This document shows positions 26,530-36,018 of a stretch of DNA of 61,284 nucleotides, in pieces (the first letter of the stretch is position 1; every line of letters begins with the position of its first letter). Origin of the DNA: an uncultured Bacteroidales bacterium (GTDB lineage: Bacteria > Bacteroidota > Bacteroidia > Bacteroidales > UBA932); contig CAMKSQ010000009.1 of the NCBI GenBank assembly GCA_946415475.1, positions 1-61,284 of the forward strand, given 5' to 3'. Under the pieces are notes generated by a model. It was given only the letters and a program-made list of their open reading frames with translations. It did not search any database and was not told the origin of the DNA. The translations under genes and the position numbers were made by a program.

Positions 26530-28292
26530 AAAAGTATCTTTTCATAACCCTTTCCCTCCTGCTGCTGGCCTCCTGCGCCCAAAAGCCGCTGGAGATTACC
26601 CGCACGCAGCTCAAGGACAAGATTGCCGGCGCCTGGCTGGGCCAGATGGTAGGTAATATCTATGGACTTGAATACGAGAACAAGTTTGTCGATGAACCCG
26701 GCGAAGGTCCCTTCGTCTTCAACAAGGCCATGACCAAGATGGCCGCCGTGGACGGTGCTTTCTCCGACGATGACACCGATGTGGAATACCTCTATCTCCT
26801 GATGATGGAGAAGTATGGCATCGACATCACTTACCAGCAGGTGAAGGAAGGCTGGATGTACCATATCCGTGACCGGGTATGGCTGGCCAACCGCGCCGCC
26901 CTGGGCCTGATGCACTATGGTTTCACGCCGCCTTACACCGGCAAGAAGGAATACAACCCGCACTGGTTCCAGATCGACCCCCAGCTCATCAACGAGATTT
27001 GGGCCTACACGGCTCCCGGCATGCCCAAGTATGCTGCCGCCATCTCCGACTGGGCTGCCCGCATCACCTCCGACGACTGGGCTGTCTCCCCTACCGTGGT
27101 ATATGGCGCCATGTACTCCGAGGCCTTCTTCGAGAGCGACATTCCCACACTCATCCGCCACGCCAAGGAATATCTCCCCCAGGGAGACCGTTTCCGCCAT
27201 ATCATCGACGAATGCCTGGACCTGTGGCAGAAGAACCCCGACGACTGGAAGGCTTCCCGTAAGGTGATTGCCGATGAGCTCTATGTAAACGAGCCCGACA
27301 TCACCAAGAGCATCTGGAATGCCGACCTCAACGGCGCGATGGGGATCCTCTCCCTGCTATACGGCGACGGAGACATTGAAAAGACCCTCCTCATCGGTTG
27401 TGCCATGGGCTTCGACTGCGACAACCAGACCGCCACGATGTGCGGCCTCCTGGGCGTCATCAACGGCGTAGGCGGCGTTCCGCTGGACCGCGCCATGCCT
27501 TTCGAGCACTGGACCAAGCCCTTTAACGACCGCTACATCAACGTGACGCGCTACGATATGCCCGACGCCTCCATCGAAGATATCATCGAGCGTACCGTAG
27601 TGCTGGCCGAAAAGATTATCCTGGCCCGTGGCGGATCCGTCCGGGAAGAGAACGGCGAAAAGATCTATACCATCAATCCCAAGGCCACCTTCAAACCGGC
27701 CCAGGAACCCGCCGCCACCTTCACCCTGCCTGAAAAGCACGGGCGCAACCTGGCCCGCGAAGCCAATGAAATCCTGGCCCTCACCCGTGAGACCGACCGT
27801 GCCACCCTGGATTCCTGCTGGCTCACCATTCCGGTTTCCTATCGTGCCTATACCGTCGATGTCATCAACGACGGTGTCGTAGGCGGCCCCGGAGCAGCCT
27901 TCTATTCCCTGGGCAGCAAGTCCAACGCGCCCAAGCAGGATTACTTCGGCTATCGCTGGGACAAGCCCGTCACCACCGATATGGTATCGTTCCACTATGG
28001 ACCGCTGGAGGAATTCGGCGGCTGGTACAGCAACCTCCACGTGGAATATCTGGACGAAAACGGTAAATGGCAGCCCGTGCAGGACGCCACCGTTACCCCG
28101 GCTTGGCCGTATTGCGACGAAGTCTTCTTCCAGCCGCACAACGGCGAATTCATCTTCACCTTCCCTAAGGTGACGACAACGGCCATCCGCGTCATCGGCG
28201 ACGATGCCGTGCTCATCCACTGGAACAAGTACACCAAGGACGTATCGGCCTTTATCTCTATTACTGAACTGGAAGTTTATGAAGCGCAATAG
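26526..28292 (+). CDS. ADP-ribosylglycohydrolase-family lipoprotein 1, with C-terminal galactose-binding-like domain
   Basis: The 588-residue lipoprotein (Cys17 after LLAS) carries the ADP-ribosylglycohydrolase fold (PF03747). It has KIAGAWLGQMVGN near residue 31, an acidic cluster DDDTD at 81-85, and the C-terminal metal motif FDCDNQTA with Asp297 and Asp299. The two acidic sites bind the two Mg ions that attack the ribosyl bond in the family. After about residue 400 there is an extra domain ending ITELEVYE, which looks like an F5/8-type galactose-binding fold. Family members remove ADP-ribose from proteins or related N/O-ribosyl conjugates; substrate here unknown. It overlaps SusD by four and the next gene by 14 bases. 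Confidence 0.8.
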   Translation: MKKYLFITLSLLLLASCAQKPLEITRTQLKDKIAGAWLGQMVGNIYGLEYENKFVDEPGEGPFVFNKAMTKMAAVDGAFSDDDTDVEYLYLLMMEKYGIDITYQQVKEGWMYHIRDRVWLANRAALGLMHYGFTPPYTGKKEYNPHWFQIDPQLINEIWAYTAPGMPKYAAAISDWAARITSDDWAVSPTVVYGAMYSEAFFESDIPTLIRHAKEYLPQGDRFRHIIDECLDLWQKNPDDWKASRKVIADELYVNEPDITKSIWNADLNGAMGILSLLYGDGDIEKTLLIGCAMGFDCDNQTATMCGLLGVINGVGGVPLDRAMPFEHWTKPFNDRYINVTRYDMPDASIEDIIERTVVLAEKIILARGGSVREENGEKIYTINPKATFKPAQEPAATFTLPEKHGRNLAREANEILALTRETDRATLDSCWLTIPVSYRAYTVDVINDGVVGGPGAAFYSLGSKSNAPKQDYFGYRWDKPVTTDMVSFHYGPLEEFGGWYSNLHVEYLDENGKWQPVQDATVTPAWPYCDEVFFQPHNGEFIFTFPKVTTTAIRVIGDDAVLIHWNKYTKDVSAFISITELEVYEAQ

Positions 28293-29886
28293 CTTTTGCA
28301 TACTGCTGGTGGCGCTGCTCACAGCCTGCGCCGCTCCCAAGGCACCGGAGTCGGTGACCCTGTCCAAGGATGCCCTTATGGACAAGATTATGGGCGGCTG
28401 GGCTGGTCAGACCATCGGCGTGGTGTATGGCGCCCCCACGGAATTCAAGTTCTGCGGCACCATCATCCCCGAAGAGATTCCCATCGGCTGGGGAGAAGGC
28501 TATGTGAAGCACTGGTGGGACCGCAAACCCGGCCTGTTTGACGACGTTTACAACGACCTCACCTTTGCCGAAGCCTTCGAACAGCTGGGGTTGGACGCCA
28601 CGGCCGAGCAACTGGCCCTGCGTTTTGCCTACGCACCTTACCACCTGGCCCACGCCAATCAGGCAGGCCGGTACAATGTGCGCCAGGGCATAATGCCGCC
28701 CGCATCCGGTAACTGGATCAACAACCCGCACGCCGATGACCTGGACTTCCAGATCGAGGCCGATTTCGTGGGCCTGATGGCTCCTGGCATGGTTCCGGAA
28801 GCCCTGGATATCGCCTCCCGCGTAGGTCATATCATGAACAGCGGAGACGGCTTCTACGGCGGTGCCTTCGTGGCCGGCCTGTACAGTGCCGCCTTCGTGG
28901 AGAATGACCCCGTCCGCATTGTTGACATGGCCCTGGAGGCCATTCCGCAGGAGAGCACCTTCTGGCAGTGCCTCAACGACGTACGCGTATGGCACAAGCA
29001 ATATCCTGACTGGAAAGACTGCTGGTTCCAGGTGCTCAAGAAATGGGGCCTGGACACCGGCTGCCCCAAGGGCGTAAGCCTGAGCTTTGACATCGACGCA
29101 AAACTGAACAGCGCCTATGTGGCGATGGGCCTCCTTTACGGCGGCGGTGACTTTGGCAAATCCCTGGAAATCTCCACCCGTTGCGGACAGGATTCCGACT
29201 GCAATCCGGCCACCGTGGGTGGCGTGCTGGGCGTAGTGCTGGGTCTGGAGAACATGCCGGCCTTCTGGAAAGACCCGGTGATGGAAATCTGGAACCTGGA
29301 TTTCGAAGGCACCGACGTGTCCCTGGCCAAGGGTAGCCAATACTCCTTCAACCACGCGCTCCAGCTCATTGCCAAGAATGGCGGAAACGTCACCGAAGAC
29401 AGCGTCACCATTCCCGTAAGCCGGCCTGAAGTGCTTCCTCTGGAACGGAACTTCGTGGACACCTATCCCCTGATGCGGGACCAGAAGGACCACTGGATGT
29501 CCGACGTCTATGAGTTTGACTTCTCCGGTAACGGCTTTGTCATCTGGGGCAATCTGGTGTGCCTGCGGGGCATTACGGCCGATTACGCCGCGCGCGTGTC
29601 CAAGAAGCACGTGGGCAGCGAAGTCTTCGCCCTGGCCGAAGAGAATGACCCGTATGTGGCCGAAATCGAGGTATGGATTGACGGAGAACTGGACCAGGTT
29701 TCCCTCCTGCCCATGAAAGGCACCTCCCGCAAACTGGAACCCGCCTGGAAATACCAGATGCAGGAAGGCCGTCACCACGTGAAGATGGTATGGCGCAATC
29801 CCCTGCCGGACACTTACTTGCTGCGTATCAACGCCATCCAGTACTATAGCCAGAAACAGAATACGGACACTTATTACCATAATTAG
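28279..29886 (+). CDS. ADP-ribosylglycohydrolase-family lipoprotein 2
   Basis: The 535-residue lipoprotein (Cys17 after LLTA) is the second of three tandem paralogues. Motifs are KIMGGWAGQTIGVVYGAPTEF at residues about 36-56 (shown within limits), the acidic set Asp88-Asp89 and Asp93 in DDVYND, and DSDCNPA with Asp305 and Asp307. The N-terminal acidic spacing differs from DDDTD of paralogue 1. It is closer to paralogue 3, so paralogues 2 and 3 may share a substrate class. The C-terminal 150 residues form a beta-rich domain with unknown role. The start ATG 28279 restores a normal lipoprotein signal. The next gene begins immediately after its stop. Confidence 0.8.
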   Translation: MKRNSFCILLVALLTACAAPKAPESVTLSKDALMDKIMGGWAGQTIGVVYGAPTEFKFCGTIIPEEIPIGWGEGYVKHWWDRKPGLFDDVYNDLTFAEAFEQLGLDATAEQLALRFAYAPYHLAHANQAGRYNVRQGIMPPASGNWINNPHADDLDFQIEADFVGLMAPGMVPEALDIASRVGHIMNSGDGFYGGAFVAGLYSAAFVENDPVRIVDMALEAIPQESTFWQCLNDVRVWHKQYPDWKDCWFQVLKKWGLDTGCPKGVSLSFDIDAKLNSAYVAMGLLYGGGDFGKSLEISTRCGQDSDCNPATVGGVLGVVLGLENMPAFWKDPVMEIWNLDFEGTDVSLAKGSQYSFNHALQLIAKNGGNVTEDSVTIPVSRPEVLPLERNFVDTYPLMRDQKDHWMSDVYEFDFSGNGFVIWGNLVCLRGITADYAARVSKKHVGSEVFALAEENDPYVAEIEVWIDGELDQVSLLPMKGTSRKLEPAWKYQMQEGRHHVKMVWRNPLPDTYLLRINAIQYYSQKQNTDTYYHN

Positions 29887-31386
29887 ATGAAGAAACTGCT
29901 TATACCGCTTGCGATGCTGCTGGTCGCCTGTTCCCAGGCGCCCAAGGTTCCCTATGGGGAAACTGTGCGGATGGACCAGGCTACCCTGATGGACAAGATC
30001 CGGGGCGGCTGGTACGGCCAGACCATCGGCTGCACTTACGGCGGTCCCACGGAGTTCAAGTACAAGGGCGGGCTCATCATGGATGAGATTCCCATCCCCT
30101 GGTACGACGACTACATCTATGACACCTACATCGAGGATCCCGGCCTGTACGACGATGTCTATATGGACCTCACCTTCCTGGAGACAATGCTCAAAGAGGG
30201 TCTGGACGCGCCTATCGACGCTTATGCCAACGCTTTTGCCTATGCCGACTACAAGCTTTGGCACGCCAACCAGGCCGCCCGGTACAACATTCTGAACGGT
30301 CGCGGCGCTCCGGAAAGCGGACATTGGAAATATAATCCCCATGCCGATGACATCGACTTCCAAATCGAGGCCGACTTCATCGGTATGCTCTATCCCGGAC
30401 AGGTAAACAAGGCCAGCGTACTGAGTGACCGCATCGGCCACATCATGAACTATGGCGACGGCTGGTACGGAGGCGTCTATATCGGCGCCATGTACTGCCT
30501 GGCCTATGTGTGCCAGGACATCCCGACCATCGTCACCGAAGCTTTGAAGACCATTCCGGAGGGCACCAAGTTCCATAGCACCATTGCCGATGTCATCAAA
30601 TACTGGAAGCAGTATCCCGATGATTGGAAGCAGTGCTGGTTCGAGGTGACCAACCGCCACGCCAACGACGTAGGCTGCCCGGAAGGCGTCTGGAACGGCT
30701 TCAACATCGACGCCACCATCAACAGCGCCTTCGTGGTCATCGGCCTGCTATATGGCGAAGGAGATTTCTATAAAACGATGGACATTTCCACCCGCTGCGG
30801 CAACGACTCCGACTGTAACCCGGCATCGGCCGCCGGCATCCTGGGTGTGATGTACGGCTACAGCGCCATCCCCGAAGAATGGAAGAAGGGTGCCGAGCGC
30901 ATCAAGGACATCCCCTTCCCTTACACGTCCCTTTCCCTGGAACAAGTTTGCAAGGCCAATTACGATTTGTTAATTTCTTGCAACGAAAGCAGTGAAAATT
31001 GCATCTTATTTACTGTAGAGACGCCTGAGACCGTCCGCTATGAACAATGCTTCGAAGGCATCAAACCTGTAGAAAAACGTGTCCTCAAAAAGGCATTCAC
31101 CACCTCGGTGGACCTTCCTTTCCAGGGTAACGGCATTGTAGTGGAAGGAAGCGTCCGCAAAACTGGCCACGCCGATGACAGCTATGTAGCAGATGTCACG
31201 GCCCTCCTGGACGGAGAAGAGATTGAACACTTTACTATGCCGATTGATTATATCAAGCGGAAGTATGAGATCTTTAGCACCTACTGCTTTGGCAGTGGGC
31301 AGCATGTGCTTACCCTCCGCCTGAACAATCCTCGCCCAGATTATGAACTGTATGCCTCAGAAATGGTTGTGTATGATTCAGAGTAA
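29887..31386 (+). CDS. ADP-ribosylglycohydrolase-family lipoprotein 3
   Basis: This 499-residue lipoprotein (Cys15, LLVAC) shares GGWYGQTIGCTYGGPTEFK with paralogue 2, the acidic cluster Asp89-Asp90/Asp94 in DDVYMD, and DSDCNPAS with Asp307 and Asp309. Both metal-site halves are present, so it is probably active. A beta-rich C-terminal domain follows residue about 350. It begins directly at the base after paralogue 2's stop and overlaps the esterase by 14 bases, making it part of the same translated run. Confidence 0.8.
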   Translation: MKKLLIPLAMLLVACSQAPKVPYGETVRMDQATLMDKIRGGWYGQTIGCTYGGPTEFKYKGGLIMDEIPIPWYDDYIYDTYIEDPGLYDDVYMDLTFLETMLKEGLDAPIDAYANAFAYADYKLWHANQAARYNILNGRGAPESGHWKYNPHADDIDFQIEADFIGMLYPGQVNKASVLSDRIGHIMNYGDGWYGGVYIGAMYCLAYVCQDIPTIVTEALKTIPEGTKFHSTIADVIKYWKQYPDDWKQCWFEVTNRHANDVGCPEGVWNGFNIDATINSAFVVIGLLYGEGDFYKTMDISTRCGNDSDCNPASAAGILGVMYGYSAIPEEWKKGAERIKDIPFPYTSLSLEQVCKANYDLLISCNESSENCILFTVETPETVRYEQCFEGIKPVEKRVLKKAFTTSVDLPFQGNGIVVEGSVRKTGHADDSYVADVTALLDGEEIEHFTMPIDYIKRKYEIFSTYCFGSGQHVLTLRLNNPRPDYELYASEMVVYDSE

Positions 31387-32932
31387 TTTCATTAGCTTGA
31401 TTTGCATCTTTGCTACGCTGTTTTCTTCCAGCGGTTGCACCAGTGCAAAGGAGAATGCTACCGATAAAAAGCCGTCTCAAGAAACGGAAGTCCCCGAAGA
31501 GGAGCAAAAACCCGGGGATAATACGCCTAGTGATCCCCAGCCGGAAGCACATGAGCTGTATCTTCGGGATCTGGTGCTTGAGAGTACAATACTGGATATG
31601 GACATCCGCTATTCCGTCCTGCTCCCGCGTGATTATTACGAAAAAACCGATCAGCGTTACGCCGTAGTCTATATGCTGCATGGCTATGGAGACAACCAGA
31701 ACTCCTGGAACGGAGAGTGGCTTCACGCCCGGGAACGTATTACTGATTTGGAGGATGCCGGCTTGGAAAAGATGATCTATGTCTATCCCATGGGGTTCCA
31801 GAGTTATTACGTAAATCGCTATGACGGGTCCTTCAACTACATGGATATGTTTGTCCAGGAGTTTATTCCCCTTATCGACTCCAGTTTCCGAACCATTGCG
31901 GACAAGCAGCATCGCTCCATAACCGGTTACTCCATGGGTGGATTCGGCGCTTATGTCCTGGCAGCCAAACACCCGGAAGTATTCATGTGCAGCGCTCCCC
32001 TTTCCATGTCGTTCCGCACGGACAAGCAGTATATGACGGAATCGGCCAGCGGATGGAATAGCCAATGGGGCACTAACTTCGGCGGAAAAGGAGAGAAAGG
32101 AGAAGGCCGGCTCACAGATTACTACAAGGCGCATTGTCCCTATTATGTATTCAATGACGAGAACCGTCAGGCGTTGGAAAGCGTGAAATGGTATTTCACC
32201 TGTGGAGACGACGAAGAGCAGCTTCTCATCGCCAACGATTCACTGCATGTGATCCTGCGAGACCGCAATTTTGCTCATGAGTTCCGCGTAGACAATGGCG
32301 CCCACACTTCCACTTACTGGACCAACGCCCTAAATGAAGTCCTCAGCTGGTTCTCCTTCTATATGAGCGGCGGTGAAAAGTGGCCCGGACGCAATATAAA
32401 AGAACCCCATGTCCCGGAAATCAGCTTCGATGCAAACGGTGCTTACAAGTCTGCAAGCTTTAACAATAACGGCACATTGGTCCTTGTCGCGTTCCACCAG
32501 ATGGATCGCTCCGACCAAGTGCTGGCCGAGTTAAGCCGGGTTTCAGGTAATTACGCTCTCCTGCCCTGCGACCTGGATGTGAGAAGCCTGTCCGAATGGA
32601 AGGAATACTGGTCTTCCCAATATGAATGCGCCAAAACGCATATTGTTGCCCTTGGAGGCGCCGGAGCTGCTGCTATGGGCCTGCAGGATCAGGTGAAACA
32701 GATTGTTTTCTACGATGCCGCCCTTGGCGAGGATGTTTCCCCTGTCAAGTCTTGCAAATATATCATCCTCAACACCGATACCGGTGTCAACTACCGTGAT
32801 ATGGGAGCATTATACACCGCTTGCAAGCGTAGTGACTGCTCCTTTGAATACCGGGTGGCAAAGGGTACGGATGACCCCTTCAAAGATATGCTCCGAATTA
32901 TTGAAACATATAAATCTTTATTTAACTTTTAA
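31373..32932 (+). CDS. Esterase-family (PF00756) lipoprotein with degenerate second half
   Basis: The 519-residue lipoprotein (signal ending SSSGC) has a charged linker, then an alpha/beta-hydrolase domain. It contains YAVVYMLHGYGDNQNSW, the nucleophile motif GYSMGG with Ser187, and a plausible acid/His pair further on (NGAHTSTYW). From about residue 350 a second segment resembles the hydrolase core but has GGAGAAA in the position expected for GxSxG, so it lacks the Ser. Family members cut ester bonds, for example acyl groups on sugars. It overlaps paralogue 3 by 14 bases. ATG 31373 is chosen because it begins the lipoprotein signal. Confidence 0.75.
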   Translation: MIQSNFISLICIFATLFSSSGCTSAKENATDKKPSQETEVPEEEQKPGDNTPSDPQPEAHELYLRDLVLESTILDMDIRYSVLLPRDYYEKTDQRYAVVYMLHGYGDNQNSWNGEWLHARERITDLEDAGLEKMIYVYPMGFQSYYVNRYDGSFNYMDMFVQEFIPLIDSSFRTIADKQHRSITGYSMGGFGAYVLAAKHPEVFMCSAPLSMSFRTDKQYMTESASGWNSQWGTNFGGKGEKGEGRLTDYYKAHCPYYVFNDENRQALESVKWYFTCGDDEEQLLIANDSLHVILRDRNFAHEFRVDNGAHTSTYWTNALNEVLSWFSFYMSGGEKWPGRNIKEPHVPEISFDANGAYKSASFNNNGTLVLVAFHQMDRSDQVLAELSRVSGNYALLPCDLDVRSLSEWKEYWSSQYECAKTHIVALGGAGAAAMGLQDQVKQIVFYDAALGEDVSPVKSCKYIILNTDTGVNYRDMGALYTACKRSDCSFEYRVAKGTDDPFKDMLRIIETYKSLFNF

Positions 32933-32954
32933 CCAATGTTTAACTTTTAACCAA
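32921..32954 (+). repeat. Tandem 16-base direct repeat at the esterase stop
   Basis: TTTAACTTTTAACCAA occurs at 32921-32936 and again at 32939-32954 with two bases between. The first copy contains the esterase stop codon. Confidence 0.8.
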
Positions 32955-32963
32955 ATTAGTGTT

Positions 32964-33854
32964 ATGAAAAAAGTATTTGCTTTTCTCTTGGCGATGCTCG
33001 TAGTGATGAGTTTCGTCGGTTGTAAAAAGACGGAACCTTCCGTAAAGCCTCAGGACAAAGAACAAGAAGGCGAAAAAGAAGGTGAGAAAGAAGGTGAGAA
33101 AGAAGGTGAAGGTGAAACCGTAGAGTATGAAACTGTGGAAGTGGTGATGAAGACCGCTTACATTGAAGCTATCTGCGACTGGCCTGAGGAAAATGACTGG
33201 AAGGCCACCAGAATCGGTGAAACCCGTTGGGATCTCAACTACGATGAGTTTGGTAATATGGTGAGCGCCATCGTGAAGGATGATCCGGAAAAGAGTTACC
33301 TCTTCGAATACGACGAAGATTTCACCGAGTGTGAAATCACCACACAAGCCGATCCTGAGATTGTCATTTACGATCTTGAACTCAACGAAGACGGTCTCTG
33401 CACCAAGTTCACTAACAACACCAAAGATCCCGCCGAGGTTTGGACTTACACTTATGATGCCGACGGCTTCCAGCTTACCGCATCTAAGGGTGGCGAAGTC
33501 AAAACCGAATACAAGATCAACAACAAGAATATCTTCACCTGGAGTCGTGACGGAAGTCGTCTCAAAGAGCACAAGTATAATGACAAAGCCAACGTGGCCG
33601 ACATTCATACCTCCTATTCTGAGGATGCTGGTCTGAGCCGCTTCCTCTATGAAACCGGTCTGTTCGGCCGTAGCTCCGCCAATGTCTGCACCGAGGCTAA
33701 GTGGCAGGACCGTGATTCCAAGGCCACTTATGAATATGAGTTCGATGAGGCCACCGGTGGCATTACCAAGGAAATCAAGTATTACGCCGGAGATTACGAC
33801 TTCGACGTCTGCTTCGCAGTTGCCAAGAAGTCCATCAAGAGAGTGAAGGAGTAG
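32964..33854 (+). CDS. DUF4595-like lipoprotein with EGEK repeat linker
   Basis: The 296-residue lipoprotein has the signal ending MSFVGC and a hydrophilic linker of repeated EGEK units (33066-33116). The remainder is beta-rich, with repeated YD-type segments (LNYDEFGNMV, YTYDADGFQLT) resembling the Bacteroidota DUF4595/YD-like lipoproteins. No enzyme motif is seen. It is probably a surface-exposed accessory binding lipoprotein for the locus (inference) and closes the operon before a terminator. Confidence 0.6.
   Translation: MKKVFAFLLAMLVVMSFVGCKKTEPSVKPQDKEQEGEKEGEKEGEKEGEGETVEYETVEVVMKTAYIEAICDWPEENDWKATRIGETRWDLNYDEFGNMVSAIVKDDPEKSYLFEYDEDFTECEITTQADPEIVIYDLELNEDGLCTKFTNNTKDPAEVWTYTYDADGFQLTASKGGEVKTEYKINNKNIFTWSRDGSRLKEHKYNDKANVADIHTSYSEDAGLSRFLYETGLFGRSSANVCTEAKWQDRDSKATYEYEFDEATGGITKEIKYYAGDYDFDVCFAVAKKSIKRVKE
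33066..33116 (+). repeat. 12-base coding minisatellite (EGEK units)
   Basis: Three near-identical 12-base units (33066-33077, 33078-33089, 33090-33101) are followed by a partial one. Copy-number change would lengthen or shorten the linker without frameshift. Confidence 0.8.
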
Positions 33855-33874
33855 TCTTCATTCCCCTAATCTTC

Positions 33875-33905
33875 AAACGGCCGGTGATGTACCGGCCGTT
33901 TTTGT
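33875..33905 (+). terminator. Rho-independent terminator of the ribose-scavenging operon
   Basis: A 10-bp stem, AACGGCCGGT (33876-33885) with ACCGGCCGTT (33891-33900), has a five-base loop and T run. It separates the locus from asnS. Confidence 0.9.
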
Positions 33906-33941
33906 TAGCTATGCGTGTTTGCTGTTTTGGCGAAGAAATGC

Positions 33942-33949
33942 TATATTTG
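33942..33949 (+). promoter_or_regulatory. -7 promoter box (TATATTTG) for the asnS operon
   Basis: Perfect match, with a TTTG at 33918-33921 some 20 bases upstream serving as a -33 element. ATG follows at 33971. Confidence 0.65.
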
Positions 33950-33970
33950 CATAATTGTAGCTGAAAATCT

Positions 33971-35374
33971 ATGGAAACACTTAAAAGAACCAAAATCAAG
34001 GCTCTGCTCGCCTCGGAGCCGGGCGCAGAAGTACTGGCAAAAGGCTGGGTACGTACCAAGCGAGGCAACAAACAAGTGAAGTTCATCGCCCTCAATGACG
34101 GTTCTACCATCAATAATATTCAGATTGTCGCCAATACGGAGCTCTTCGACGAAGAACTCCTCAAACGCGTAACCACGGGGGCTTCCCTGGCCGTCAAGGG
34201 CCAGCTGGTAGCTTCCATGGGCAGCGGCCAGGCCGTAGAAATCCAGGCCACGGAAATCGAGGTCCTGGGAGACTGCGACCCCATGCGCTTCCCGCTCCAG
34301 AAAAAGGACACCACCCTGGAATACCTGCGTAGCGTGGCCCACATGCGCCTGAGAACCAACACCTTCGGTGCCGTCCTGCGCATCCGCAACGCCATGGCCT
34401 TCGCCATCCACAAGTTCTTCAACGAGAAAGGCTTTGTGTATCTGCACACCCCGCTCATCACCGAGAGCGATGCAGAGGGCGCAGGCGATATGTTCCAGGT
34501 AACCACCATGGACCTGAAGAACATCCCGCTGGACAAGAAAGGCAACGTGGACTTCTCCAAGGACTTCTTCGGGAAAAAGACCTCCCTCACCGTTTCCGGT
34601 CAGCTGGAAGGTGAGCTGGGCGCCACGGCCGTAGGCGAAATCTACACCTTCGGACCCACCTTCCGCGCAGAGAATTCCAACACCCCGCGCCACCTGGCGG
34701 AGTTCTGGATGATTGAGCCGGAAATGGCCTTCTACGACATCAATGACGATATGGCCTTGGCGGAAGAATTCGTGAAGTACCTGGTGCAGTATGCCCTTGA
34801 CAACTGCATGGATGACCTCCAGTTCCTCAACGACAAATACGACGACGGCCTCATCGAGCGCATGCGCAGCGTGCTGGGCATCGCCTTCCAGAAGGTCACC
34901 TACACCGAAGCCGTGGAAATCCTGGAAAAGGCCATTGCCGATGGTGTCAAATTCGAGTACCCGGTGCACTGGGGCACGGATTTCCAGAGCGAGCACGAGC
35001 GTTACCTGGTAGAGAAACACTTCCAGAAGCCCGTCATCCTCATCGACTTCCCCAAGGACATCAAGGCCTTCTACATGAAGCAGAACGAGGACGGCCGCAC
35101 CGTACGCGGCATGGACGTGCTCTTCCCCAAGATTGGCGAAATCATCGGCGGCTCGGAGCGTGAGGCTTCCCTGGAAAAGCTGGAGCAGCGCATCGACGAG
35201 CTGGGCATGTCCCGCAAGAACCTGGAATGGTATATCGACACGCGCCGTTACGGAAGCGTCCCGCACAGCGGCTTCGGCCTGGGCTTTGAGCGCCTGCTGC
35301 TCTTTGTCACCGGCATGGCCAACATCCGTGACGTCATCCCGTTCCCCCGTACTCCTAAAAACGCAGAATTTTAA
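33971..35374 (+). CDS. asnS: Asparaginyl-tRNA synthetase
   Basis: AsnRS charges tRNA-Asn with asparagine. The 467 residues contain the N-terminal OB-fold ([22 protein letters not shown]), class II motif 2 ([21 protein letters not shown]) region, and motif 3 ([21 protein letters not shown]), shown in part. The end [15 protein letters not shown] is typical of AsnRS. It opens a seven-gene run reaching cysE. Confidence 0.96.
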   Translation: METLKRTKIKALLASEPGAEVLAKGWVRTKRGNKQVKFIALNDGSTINNIQIVANTELFDEELLKRVTTGASLAVKGQLVASMGSGQAVEIQATEIEVLGDCDPMRFPLQKKDTTLEYLRSVAHMRLRTNTFGAVLRIRNAMAFAIHKFFNEKGFVYLHTPLITESDAEGAGDMFQVTTMDLKNIPLDKKGNVDFSKDFFGKKTSLTVSGQLEGELGATAVGEIYTFGPTFRAENSNTPRHLAEFWMIEPEMAFYDINDDMALAEEFVKYLVQYALDNCMDDLQFLNDKYDDGLIERMRSVLGIAFQKVTYTEAVEILEKAIADGVKFEYPVHWGTDFQSEHERYLVEKHFQKPVILIDFPKDIKAFYMKQNEDGRTVRGMDVLFPKIGEIIGGSEREASLEKLEQRIDELGMSRKNLEWYIDTRRYGSVPHSGFGLGFERLLLFVTGMANIRDVIPFPRTPKNAEF

Positions 35375-35385
35375 CCTACAATACT

Positions 35386-36018
35386 ATGCTCGTTATTGGC
35401 ATTGCCGGTGGATCCGGTTCAGGAAAAACAACGGTTGTAAAGACCATCGTCAACCAGCTGCAGGGCCGCGTGGTGGTTATCCCCCAGGATTCCTACTACA
35501 AAGACTCCAGCCATGTGCCCGTGGAAGAGCGGAAGAACATCAACTTCGACCACCCGGACGCCATCGACTGGAAGCTCATGTGCCAGCAAATCCGTGAACT
35601 CAAGAGTGGGAAAACCATTGAGCAGCCCATCTACTCCTACATTACCTGCTCCCGTTCCACTACGGAAACCATTACTGTAGAACCGGCCGATGTCATTATA
35701 GTGGAAGGCATCCTCATCTTCACCTGCAAGGAGCTGCGGGACCAGATGAACATCAAGATTTTTGTCGATGCCGACGATGATGACCGTCTTATGCGCATCA
35801 TCGTCCGCGACATTGCCGAACGCGGCCGCACGATAGAAACCGCCATCGAGCATTACTGCGACACCGTGAAGCCGATGCACCTGCAGTTCATTGAACCGTC
35901 CAAGCGCTATGCCGACATCATTGTTCCACAGGGCGGGCATAACAAAGTGGCAATCGACATACTTACTACCACGGTGGAAAAGGCACTGCAACAGAAAAAG
36001 ACCAAACGCCACAAATGA
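35386..36018 (+). CDS. udk: Uridine kinase
   Basis: Uridine/cytidine kinase of the salvage pathway, 210 residues. The P-loop GGSGSGKT is at residues 8-15, with QDSYYKDSSHV and the NFDHPDAIDW motif for nucleoside binding. FVDADDDDRLMRI(I)VRDIAERGR is the usual later block (shown in part). The start is 11 bases after asnS. Its product consumes nucleosides, so it might complement the upstream ribosyl-scavenging locus, although the operon is separate. Confidence 0.93.
   Translation: MLVIGIAGGSGSGKTTVVKTIVNQLQGRVVVIPQDSYYKDSSHVPVEERKNINFDHPDAIDWKLMCQQIRELKSGKTIEQPIYSYITCSRSTTETITVEPADVIIVEGILIFTCKELRDQMNIKIFVDADDDDRLMRIIVRDIAERGRTIETAIEHYCDTVKPMHLQFIEPSKRYADIIVPQGGHNKVAIDILTTTVEKALQQKKTKRHK

Noticed and set aside
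28261..30660. An antisense open frame of about 800 codons across the second and third ADP-ribosylglycohydrolase genes
   Set aside because: It mirrors well-supported lipoprotein genes with intact metal motifs on the plus strand, has no recognisable domain, and arises from GC-rich third positions.
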